A stretch of 64,000 nt of DNA. It comes from an uncultured Lachnospiraceae bacterium. GTDB taxonomy: Bacteria; Bacillota; Clostridia; Lachnospirales; Lachnospiraceae. The notes below the pieces were generated by a model. That model was not told the DNA's origin. It made no database searches and was given only the letters and a program-made list of their open reading frames with translations. Numbering within the stretch: position 1 is the stretch's first letter; the number at the start of each line of letters is the position of its first letter. A program made the position numbers and the translations under genes. Shown piece by piece: positions 56,003 through 62,761 of this stretch. Where the stretch lies: positions 1-64,000 of the forward strand of contig CAKRMH010000013.1 in the NCBI GenBank assembly GCA_934364805.1, written 5' to 3'.

Positions 56003-56704
56003 CTACGATTCTACGCCAATCGTCACATTTCCAAAGGAAATGCGGCTCCAGACATTCCTGTAGATCTTACACTTATTCTTTTCTTTGAGCTGTCCATATG
56101 CTTCCCCTGAAAAATCATAATCTCCATGGTCCGCATTCTGCAGTTCTTCATAAATATACTGGTATTTCTCAGCGAGAGCGATCCTCGACATGGTATCCGC
56201 AATATCGTCCTTTGTGATTCCAAGTCCGTCCTCTCCATTCCGATCTGTCAGATCTGACCAGAAATCCCCGATCTTATTCTCCAGTTCTTTTTGTTCTTCC
56301 TCATTCAGGGCTGTTCCATCATTCTTTGCCATCTGATAGAAAATCTCATCATGTACCGCCATCTGGATTGCTGCATTTCTTGCCGCCACACGTACAAACT
56401 GGCCATCGGTATGCATATTCCAGTACTGCTTCGGATCATCCGGATTGTATACCTCAGCCTGTTTCTCCACTTCGCCTTCCTCGTATGCCACGTAAAAGGC
56501 CATCTGGCGCAGTGTAAGGTCAGTTCCGTTCACGCATACCGCTTTCTGATCCAGGCTCTGCGGATAGGAAAGTGCCTTTTTACTGGTCGATGAGTCATAG
56601 GACTTCCATCCGAGTAAAACGACAAGAACAGCCAGAACTACGGTAATGATGTATTTCTTTCTGCTTCTTCGGGCTTTTTTCAGCCACGTGAGAAATTTAT
56701 CCAT
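56003..56704 (-). CDS. Membrane-anchored SurA-N-like protein
   Basis: 233 residues. A basic start (KKARRSRKKY), one membrane helix (about 18-36), then an extracytoplasmic helical domain reminiscent of the SurA/PrsA N-terminal chaperone region (VCVNGTDLTLRQMAFYVAYE, AAIQMAVHDEIFYQMAKNDG, LNEEEQKELENKI). No rotamase domain follows. Probably an export-associated chaperone or an orphan relative; function unproven. Confidence 0.7.
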   Translation of the reverse strand: MDKFLTWLKKARRSRKKYIITVVLAVLVVLLGWKSYDSSTSKKALSYPQSLDQKAVCVNGTDLTLRQMAFYVAYEEGEVEKQAEVYNPDDPKQYWNMHTDGQFVRVAARNAAIQMAVHDEIFYQMAKNDGTALNEEEQKELENKIGDFWSDLTDRNGEDGLGITKDDIADTMSRIALAEKYQYIYEELQNADHGDYDFSGEAYGQLKEKNKCKIYRNVWSRISFGNVTIGVES

Positions 56705-56714
56705 AATGATCCGT

Positions 56715-57152
56715 TTACTGACAAAGTTTTGCGACTACCTGGTTGATCACTTTTCCGTCTGCTTTGCCTTTTAATTCCGGCATAACATTCTTCATGATCA
56801 TTCCTTTGTTCTTGGAGGCGAGTACATCTGCAAATTTCTCTGTAATGAATTTCTCTACTTCCTCTGCTGACATCATTGCAGGTGCGAACTCCTGGTAAAT
56901 ATCATAGCGTACCTGATATTCCTCCTTCAGATCCGGGCGTGATTCCGGACAGCTGTCGATCTGCTCTTTTACTGTCTTTAACTCTTTTAAGATCACACGG
57001 TTTACAAGCTCTTCCTTGATGTCATCACGGCATCCCTCGTCAATTGCAGCTTTTTTCGCTGCAGAAACAAGTCCTGAGATCGCATCCTTTCTTACCTTAT
57101 CTCTTGCCTTCATTGCTGCGATCATTTCTTTTTGTAAAGTTTCCATTTCCAT
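56715..57152 (-). CDS. yqeY: GatB/YqeY domain protein
   Basis: 145 residues of the YqeY family, related to the tail of GatB: LQKEMIAAMKARDKVRKDAI near the start, EEVEKFITEKF, and GMIMKNVMPELKGKADGKVI, NQVVAKL at the end. Possible tRNA-amidation-related or RNA-binding role, not established. Start ATG with AGGAGG nine bases upstream; a second ATG six bases on is possible. Confidence 0.92.
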   Translation of the reverse strand: MEMETLQKEMIAAMKARDKVRKDAISGLVSAAKKAAIDEGCRDDIKEELVNRVILKELKTVKEQIDSCPESRPDLKEEYQVRYDIYQEFAPAMMSAEEVEKFITEKFADVLASKNKGMIMKNVMPELKGKADGKVINQVVAKLCQ

Positions 57153-57218
57153 GGTTCATTTCCTCCTGGTCTTTCATTTTATATGAAGTCTTTTTGACTC
57201 TATAAGCTTGTCTGATGC

Positions 57219-58568
57219 TTATCCGGCTCTTCGGATCGCAAGGATCGTATGGCAGTTTACACTACGATACTTGGTAATTCCTGCACTGGTGGACTGTGCC
57301 TCTACAATGCATCCATTGCCCATATAGATGGCAACATGTCCCGGATATACCACGACATCGCCTGCCTGCATATTGTTATAGCTTACCGGCTGTCCCCATG
57401 ATGCAAAGGACTGGGAATATCTCGGTGAACTGATTCCAAAGTGTTCCATGACAAGATGTACAAATCCCGAGCAGTCACAGCCTTCCGTCAGACTGTTTCC
57501 GCCCCAGACGTAAGGGTTTCCGACAAACTGACATGCATAGCTTACAATCGCACTTCCCGAAACATTCGAAGATGGATTGTTGGAATCATCCTTCAGATAG
57601 CCGGCACTTCCAAGTCCACTGCTGCCACTTCCGCCACCGGCATCTTTTCCGCCACCGCCCGAACTGTTTCCGGACGAGCTGCTGTTTGAGCTGTTGTTCG
57701 AGCTGCTGGAGCTTGTATTTGCCGACGCTGCCGCCTTCTGTGCTGCTTCCTGTGCTTTCCGCTGTTCCTCAGCCTTTTTTGCTGCCTCTTCTTCCTGCTG
57801 TCTGATAACCGCATTCTGCTGCGCAACCGTCTGTGCATACTGGTTTGCCAGATTCTTCGCTGTTGAAATCTGTGATGCATAGTCAGAAGACTGTGCCTTC
57901 AGATCTGAGATCACTCCCTCGAGTGCTGTCTGCTGTTCGGTATAGCTTGCCTGCATGGATTCCATATCTGCATACTGTTGTTCCAGCTGACTCTTTAGAT
58001 CAGCGACCTGCTGGACGGTCGCCTGATAGTTATTTAACATCTCACGGTCTGAATCGTATACCTTATTGACATATTCAATACGGTTTAACATATCCGCAAT
58101 CCCATCTGACTCAAGGATCGCTGTCCAGACCGAATCGGCTGTTCCGTTTTCATACATAAACTGGATGCGAAGCTTCATTGCAGCATATTGTTCTGCCTCT
58201 TTCTGCTGTGCTGCCTCCAGATCCACCTCTGCCTGATCGATCTGATTCTGTGTATCATCCATATCTTCCTGCAGCAACTGCTGGTTGGTCAGAATGCTTG
58301 CCATCTCCTGTGCCTTATCTGACAACTGGCTGTTGATCTGATCCTGAATTCCCTGAAGCTCACTGATCTGGCTGTTCGCATTATCCAGATCACTCTGTGC
58401 TTTGTCACGCTTGTCCTTTGCTGACGTTGCATAAACTGTGAGTCCTTCAAATTTTCCTGTTTCTATTCCATCTGCCAGTGGAAACGCAAGCAGCATGGCC
58501 GCAACAAGTCCTGCCGATACAAAACGTTTCCGAAACTGTTTATTTTTCATGTATTGATATAATTTCAT
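57219..58568 (-). CDS. Secreted NlpC/P60 peptidoglycan hydrolase with PcsB-like coiled coil
   Basis: 449 residues. A signal peptide (about 1-45; SAGLVAAMLLAFPLADG) is followed by a long coiled coil (about 50-270), as in PcsB/CwlO-type proteins. A Ser/Asn/Gly linker (about 290-330) and a C-terminal NlpC/P60 domain follow. The catalytic Cys lies in GCDCSGFV, the His in YPGHVAIYMG, and the third residue in the NCHTI segment. Cuts peptide stems (D,L-endopeptidase) at division or growth sites; the coiled coil may mediate FtsEX control. The ATG at 58566-58568 follows GGAGGAAAC; a long upstream extension in frame is rejected. A palindrome TATAGG-CATA-CCTATA (58596-58611) lies in its leader. Confidence 0.9.
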   Translation of the reverse strand: MKLYQYMKNKQFRKRFVSAGLVAAMLLAFPLADGIETGKFEGLTVYATSAKDKRDKAQSDLDNANSQISELQGIQDQINSQLSDKAQEMASILTNQQLLQEDMDDTQNQIDQAEVDLEAAQQKEAEQYAAMKLRIQFMYENGTADSVWTAILESDGIADMLNRIEYVNKVYDSDREMLNNYQATVQQVADLKSQLEQQYADMESMQASYTEQQTALEGVISDLKAQSSDYASQISTAKNLANQYAQTVAQQNAVIRQQEEEAAKKAEEQRKAQEAAQKAAASANTSSSSSNNSSNSSSSGNSSGGGGKDAGGGSGSSGLGSAGYLKDDSNNPSSNVSGSAIVSYACQFVGNPYVWGGNSLTEGCDCSGFVHLVMEHFGISSPRYSQSFASWGQPVSYNNMQAGDVVVYPGHVAIYMGNGCIVEAQSTSAGITKYRSVNCHTILAIRRAG

Positions 58569-58595
58569 GTTTCCTCCGATAACCCCTATTATGTG

Positions 58596-58611
58596 TATAG
58601 GCATACCTATA
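58596..58611. promoter_or_regulatory. Palindrome in the NlpC/P60 gene leader
   Basis: TATAGG-CATA-CCTATA, 16 bp, about 30 bp upstream of the start codon. An additional ATAGGTAT lies at about 58643. Candidate operator; no regulator known. Confidence 0.3.
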
Positions 58612-58711
58612 TGTATTTTGGCACAAATTGACGGATTTTTCCATAGGTATTTTCTAACAATATTCGCTATTTGTATATCCTGCCATGCAAATGATAACAT
58701 TCCTCAAAAAA

Positions 58712-58737
58712 ACCAGGGCATACTCTTACGCCCTGGT
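58712..58737 (-). terminator. Terminator of the SPOCS-LysM gene
   Basis: ACCAGGGC (58712-58719) pairs with GCCCTGGT (58730-58737), followed by seven Ts on the minus strand. Confidence 0.92.
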
Positions 58738-58763
58738 CTATTATACTACTGTTGTGCCACGAA

Positions 58764-60323
58764 TCAACCGACCTTTTTCACAATTAAGATTCTGCTTCCC
58801 GCCTCCGGCTTTTCTTCCTTCAGCGAATTCGTCTGCATCAGTTCTCCGACTGTTGTATGATACTGTTTTGCAATATCCCAGAGTTCTTCTCCTTCTTTTA
58901 CCACATACCCCATAATTCCTGGCTGCCTTTTTAATTCCTCAGGATCAAACGGTTCTTCCCTGAGATCTGTGATCTTATGATAATGATGTTCTTTTATCGC
59001 AAGCACTTCAAGGCTTACCGCCGCCTTCACTTCATAAGTGCTGTTGTCAAGGAGATTCACATTGATCTGGTCAATTCCGTGTCCCATATAAAACTGCACA
59101 TTTTCCGACATCCCGGGCACTTCCACCAGCTGCTCAAAAGGAAGCTGTTCCCGTATATGTTCTACCGGTTCATTGTCATCCGCAGTCACATACAGTAAAT
59201 GAACTGTGAGTACCCCACTCACAAAAACGCCCTCTGGTGTCTGCGATGCCTCATCGATATGAATGTCACCACGGCAGGAACAGATCTGAAGGATTTTTTC
59301 CTTTTCTCCTTCCAGATGCATCTGGTCGCCCATCCGGATTTTGGCATGGTTTTTCACAACCAGTTCCTGATAGATGGCATCCTGTGTCTGCGGAAATACG
59401 TTTTTGTCCACAGCAAAAATATCCTGCAAAACACGGATCTTCTCTTCTCTCCATATCCGGACATCCGCTCCAAATACCATCTCAATTCCAAGAAGCCTTT
59501 CTTCTCCGTCATAATCGCTGCGGCTCTCGATCTCCATACTTGCCGGTTCCAGCCAGACCCAGAATATATCACCAGAGGCAGCATCTTCACACTCTATATT
59601 CCCCTGAAACGGCATTGTTGTCTCAAACCACTGCACCTGTTCATCCTCTTCGGCCCGGTACAGGATTCCCACCTGCGCTTCTCCACGGATACATATCTCT
59701 CCGTTTTTCAGCTCTTTTTCTATATTCTGTGGCTGGATGCTCTGCCAGAGGATCTTATAGATATTCGGTTTTGCATTGGGAAGTGTAATCTCATTCCGGA
59801 CACGCAAAATATCCTTTTTATCTATCACAAGATTCATCAGTGTACATTCTGTGTTTTTCTGCTGGTACTCCCCGCTGCATTCTGCCGACTCCGGAATCTC
59901 TTCATCTGCTTTTTCCTCTGCTTCGGCCCGGATATCAAGGAGTGCTCTTACATCCAGTTTTCTGGAGTTTATGAGGTTTACTGACAGATCTTCCATGTCC
60001 CAGCTGAGATTCACCAGGTCTTCCTCGTCAACACTGTCCATGCTGATCTTCTCCTGAAAAGGAACCGCCCCCTGCAATGCCTCCACTTTATGTTCCGCCT
60101 GGTCACTCCGGTAAAGCACCGTAAAATCCATTCTGCCTTTCACCCATACCGATTGACCTGTTACCTTCGGCTCTTCAAATGAGACATTTCCCATAGTATG
60201 TATGATTTTTACAACATCCGCTTTACTGTCGGGAACGATATAATCGTCATCCAGCGTGATCTGTGTAAATGCTCCTGCCTTTTTTCTGTTCTGCCTGATT
60301 TCATGCTTCTTTAGCTCCAACAA
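58764..60323 (-). CDS. DUF3794 (SPOCS) - LysM spore-associated protein
   Basis: 519 residues. Three SPOCS-type (DUF3794) beta domains spread over about 1-450 carry the recurring pattern seen in IVPDSKADVVKIIHTMGNVS, then VWVKGRMDFTVLYR and VSGVLTVHLLYVTADD. The C-terminal 50 residues are a LysM domain (GYVVKEGEELWDIAKQYHTT). SPOCS-LysM proteins resemble SafA/SipL, which organise the spore coat, so a coat morphogenetic role is likely. Start is TTG (60321-60323) with GGAGG six bases upstream; no ATG is near. The ribosome binding site is buried in the terminator-like hairpin downstream of veg. Confidence 0.88.
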   Translation of the reverse strand: MLELKKHEIRQNRKKAGAFTQITLDDDYIVPDSKADVVKIIHTMGNVSFEEPKVTGQSVWVKGRMDFTVLYRSDQAEHKVEALQGAVPFQEKISMDSVDEEDLVNLSWDMEDLSVNLINSRKLDVRALLDIRAEAEEKADEEIPESAECSGEYQQKNTECTLMNLVIDKKDILRVRNEITLPNAKPNIYKILWQSIQPQNIEKELKNGEICIRGEAQVGILYRAEEDEQVQWFETTMPFQGNIECEDAASGDIFWVWLEPASMEIESRSDYDGEERLLGIEMVFGADVRIWREEKIRVLQDIFAVDKNVFPQTQDAIYQELVVKNHAKIRMGDQMHLEGEKEKILQICSCRGDIHIDEASQTPEGVFVSGVLTVHLLYVTADDNEPVEHIREQLPFEQLVEVPGMSENVQFYMGHGIDQINVNLLDNSTYEVKAAVSLEVLAIKEHHYHKITDLREEPFDPEELKRQPGIMGYVVKEGEELWDIAKQYHTTVGELMQTNSLKEEKPEAGSRILIVKKVG

Positions 60324-60378
60324 AAAATTCCTCCACTTCGAACTTTGTATAAATACATATTCGAAGCAGAGGAATTTT
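60324..60378 (-). terminator. Terminator-like hairpin between veg and the SPOCS-LysM gene
   Basis: GAGGAATTTT (60369-60378) pairs with AAAATTCCTC (60324-60333), plus an inner 7-bp stem TTCGAAG/CTTCGAA. A T run follows on the minus strand. The 3' arm contains the GGAGG of the next gene, so it can terminate veg and also mask translation of the SPOCS gene. Confidence 0.8.
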
Positions 60379-60401
60379 ATTCCAATCTTACATACAAAAG
60401 C

Positions 60402-60644
60402 TTAACAAAGCTTCATTCTGATGTCTTTCGTAATAATGTCTGTGTAGCTGAATGATAATAACTGAGGCGGATTCTCCTCTCTGTCGTCATCTACCAATAC
60501 CGTAAAAACACTTGGATATGCTTTCTGGATGACGCCTTCCTGAATATCTACCTTGTTGCGTCCCCGATCCAGCTGGATCATAACTCTGCTGCCACACTGC
60601 TGATGAACGGATGCCCGGACTTTGCTGACGTTTGCCTGTTCCAT
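60402..60644 (-). CDS. veg: Veg family protein
   Basis: 80 residues, small conserved Firmicutes protein: VSKVRASVHQQCGSRVMIQL, DRGRNKVDIQEGVIQKAYPS, FSYTDIITKDIRM. In Bacillus, Veg stimulates biofilm formation and is strongly expressed. Start ATG after AAAGGAGGCATCAT. A good promoter lies upstream, and the terminator downstream overlaps the next gene's leader. Confidence 0.93.
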   Translation of the reverse strand: MEQANVSKVRASVHQQCGSRVMIQLDRGRNKVDIQEGVIQKAYPSVFTVLVDDDREENPPQLLSFSYTDIITKDIRMKLC

Positions 60645-60703
60645 ATGATGCCTCCTTTATTTAGGTATCTGATACCGCTTGTTACACAATACCTTGTTGC
60701 TTT

Positions 60704-60732
60704 AGTATAGCATAGTGCTAAATTGTCTACAA
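60704..60732 (-). promoter_or_regulatory. Promoter of veg
   Basis: TTGTAG (60727-60732), 17-bp spacer, TATACT (60704-60709) on the minus strand, about 60 bp before the ATG. Confidence 0.7.
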
Positions 60733-60816
60733 GTGTACGAAAGTACTATATTCATAGTTTTTTGAATATTTATACGTTTTGTATGTTATATGAAAAAATT
60801 TATCCAGTTTCCTGGC

Positions 60817-61233
60817 CTACTCAAAAACGACAGGTTTTCCCACCAATTCTGTTTTCACGACAATATATGGACAGCTCGGCGACTGTGAAATTGTTTTTCC
60901 TTTTTCCGGTCCGGATAATTCTGTTTGAAAAAATACTGCATTGGGCGATAAATACAATTCCTTTACCCGAATATCATACCCTCCAGTTTCCTGTTGCCCA
61001 TACCCCATGACTATGTATAAATATTCACCCGTTTCATACGTAAACTTAAAATGAGATTCCTTTTTTAAATCAATCTGTTCTTTGAGTTCCTCCGGAAGAT
61101 CTTCATCCTCCACTACCGTATACTCCAGATCCCTTACCTTTTCCTTCTCCGCTTTCCTTACTCCGCAGCTGCAAAGCAGCAGCCCGCAGACCAGAACGCA
61201 AAGCAGCATTCCTGTTTTCCCTGTTTGAAACAT
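60817..61233 (-). CDS. PrcB-type lipoprotein
   Basis: 138 residues. A lipoprotein signal with lipobox LLLCSC places Cys near residue 22-23 as the lipidation site. The C-terminal half (FTYETGEYLYIVMGYGQQET, YDIRVKELY, TPLKE-like PYIVVKTEL) matches the PrcB C-terminal fold of protease-complex subunits. In other bacteria PrcB partners the subtilisin-like PrcA; no protease is nearby. Membrane-anchored on the outer face. ATG preceded by GGAGAATAAATGAT. Confidence 0.8.
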   Translation of the reverse strand: MFQTGKTGMLLCVLVCGLLLCSCGVRKAEKEKVRDLEYTVVEDEDLPEELKEQIDLKKESHFKFTYETGEYLYIVMGYGQQETGGYDIRVKELYLSPNAVFFQTELSGPEKGKTISQSPSCPYIVVKTELVGKPVVFE

Positions 61234-61299
61234 ATCATTTATTCTCCGATAAACGGCCTTACTATAACATATGCCCTATAGCTCATTCACTATACCGTT

Positions 61300-61655
61300 G
61301 AGCAATCGTTTGATAACTCAACTCAGGATGGGCGAAAGGTGGGGTTGATTTTAGACTTATCTAATTGCGCCAGGCAGCAGCTATTATGTTCCATTGTCCG
61401 AAAATAAGAAAATCTATGTCTGCCTGATTCAAGCTTTCTTAAAACGACGTGTACGTCTTAAACGTCCCGTCCATGGGACATTAAGACTTTTGCTGCCGTC
61501 CATGGCAGCAAAACACTATGTCCAAACAGGCAGACTAAGATTTTCTAATTTTCTTCCAGGTCACAAAATCAGCTACTGCCTGGCGCAATTAAACAAGCAC
61601 TATACTTTGAACCACCTTCCGCCCGCCCTGACCTGATTGATCGAATGATTGCTTT
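61300..61655. repeat. Long imperfect palindrome enclosing RNA copy A
   Basis: The arms 61300-61382 and about 61570-61655 are inverted copies. The inner 21 bp (TAATTGCGCCAGGCAG..AGCT) are nearly perfect and the outer 60 bp about 70% matched, including GGGCG.AAGGTGG. They enclose the structured RNA at 61388-61560 and would extend its basal helix to over 80 bp. The 784-bp gene-free stretch 61234-62017 holds this element, RNA copy B and two small hairpins (CCAAGC..GCTTGG at 61689; AAGCGC/GCGCTT at about 61967-61984). Confidence 0.65.
61388..61560 (-). ncRNA. TwoAYGGAY-like structured RNA, copy A
   Basis: On the minus strand: 5' CTGGAAG, a long stem (AGAAAATCTTAGTCTGCCTG with its complement), and two hairpins with AUGGAC loops (GCTGCC/GGCAGC; GTCTTAATGTCCC/GGGACGTTTAAGAC with one bulged U). 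It closes with TTTTCGGACAATGGAAC. Copy B at 61755-61928 shares the same plan with different stem bases, so pairing is supported by covariation. The twin AYGGAY loops match what I recall as the TwoAYGGAY RNA motif of Clostridiales. Function unknown. Confidence 0.8.
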
Positions 61656-61754
61656 TCACACGATGCTCCTGTATAATAAATAAAGATTCCAAGCGCCAGA
61701 AAGTGCTTGGAAAATATTTTTCGATAAGATTACACATGATGCCATTTTTTGTAC

Positions 61755-61928
61755 TCTGGAAGAGAATTAGCATTTCTTAATGCATCGGTCTGTACACAGC
61801 AATGTTCTGCCATGGATGGCAGAACAAATCCTAACGTGCCATGGATGGTACGTTTAGGATGGTTGCGTCATCCAGATCACATATTAAATCAGATGCATTT
61901 AGAAATACTTATTCTCGGACAACAGAAC
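61755..61928 (+). ncRNA. TwoAYGGAY-like structured RNA, copy B
   Basis: CTGGAAGAGAATTAG, then stem ATTTCTTAATGCATC (61772-61786) pairing with GATGCATTTAGAAAT (61892-61906). Hairpin 1 is GTTCTGCC-ATGGAT-GGCAGAAC (61804-61825). Hairpin 2 is ATCCTAACGTGCC-ATGGAT-GGTACGTTTAGGAT (61828-61860, one bulged U). The outer GAGAAT/ATTCTC and CGGACAACAGAAC close the element. Compensatory differences from copy A in every stem support a real RNA. Transcribed toward plsC, about 90 bp away, so it could be the plsC leader or a separate small RNA. Confidence 0.8.
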
Positions 61929-62017
61929 AAAAAGGGTATTATGTGTAATCGTTATGAGAAAAATATAAGCGCATTTTGGCGCTTAAAATCACAAACATAG
62001 CAAATGAGGTGTCTTTT

Positions 62018-62758
62018 ATGCGTACCATTATAACTGTCATATTCGTATTTCTTTTTCTGGTCATCGGTCTTCCGGTGCTTGGCATCGAGTGGATCATTTC
62101 CAAATTCAACAGGAAAGCCGCCGATCTTTCCACCCTGCGCATTGTACAGTGGGGATTTAAAGTTGTGCTTTTCCTTTCCGGAACAAAGCTGACTGTGATC
62201 GGCAAAGAAAACATTCCAACCGACGAGCCGGTGCTTTATGTTGGAAACCACCGCAGCATCTTCGATATTGTGGCAAGCTATGCACAATGTCCCGGACTTA
62301 CCGGTTATATTTCCAAAAATACGATCGAAAAGATCCCGATCCTCCGGCTTTTCATGAAGCGTATCTACTGCCTGTTCATCGACCGTGATGATATGAAACA
62401 GAGCATGAAGGTGATCCTGAATGCGATCGACTATGTAAAACATGGTGTTTCCATCGGCATTTACCCGGAAGGAACCCGTAATAAAGATAAGAGCGATTCT
62501 GCTTCTGTCCTTCCTTTTAAAGAAGGCAGCTTCAAAATCGCCCAGAAAACCGGTTGTAAAATTGTTCCAATGGCAGTTACCGGAACTGCCGAAGTATTTG
62601 AAGATCACGTTCCATGGCTGCACAGCCAGCATGTGATCCTGCAATATGGGGAACCGATCGATATGAGTTCTCTCGATAAAGAGACCCAGAAAAAGATCGG
62701 CGCCTACTGTCAGGAGCGTGTTGTTGAGATGCTCGAAACCCATAAAGCAATGTTATAA
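62018..62758 (+). CDS. plsC: 1-acyl-sn-glycerol-3-phosphate acyltransferase
   Basis: 246 residues. An N-terminal membrane helix (about 4-24) precedes the PlsC acyltransferase domain: catalytic NHRSIFD (His-x4-Asp), IFVDRDD-like LFIDRDDMKQSM, YPEGTRNK, and VPMAVTGTAEVF. Converts lysophosphatidic acid to phosphatidic acid at the inner membrane face. The ATG at 62018 follows GAGGTGTCTTTT; fourteen codons of a longer frame are dropped. Only three bases separate its end from the converging amylase gene, with no terminator between. Confidence 0.93.
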   Translation: MRTIITVIFVFLFLVIGLPVLGIEWIISKFNRKAADLSTLRIVQWGFKVVLFLSGTKLTVIGKENIPTDEPVLYVGNHRSIFDIVASYAQCPGLTGYISKNTIEKIPILRLFMKRIYCLFIDRDDMKQSMKVILNAIDYVKHGVSIGIYPEGTRNKDKSDSASVLPFKEGSFKIAQKTGCKIVPMAVTGTAEVFEDHVPWLHSQHVILQYGEPIDMSSLDKETQKKIGAYCQERVVEMLETHKAML

Positions 62759-62761
62759 CTT

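Noticed and set aside
58568..58700. N-terminal extension of the NlpC/P60 gene
   Set aside because: The extra 44 residues would precede the signal peptide, and GGAGGAAAC lies right before the internal ATG at 58568.
61394..62000. Short plus-strand frames (80-83 codons) in the palindrome and RNA region
   Set aside because: They run through the structured RNA stems, with Cys/His/Arg-rich composition and no ribosome binding site.
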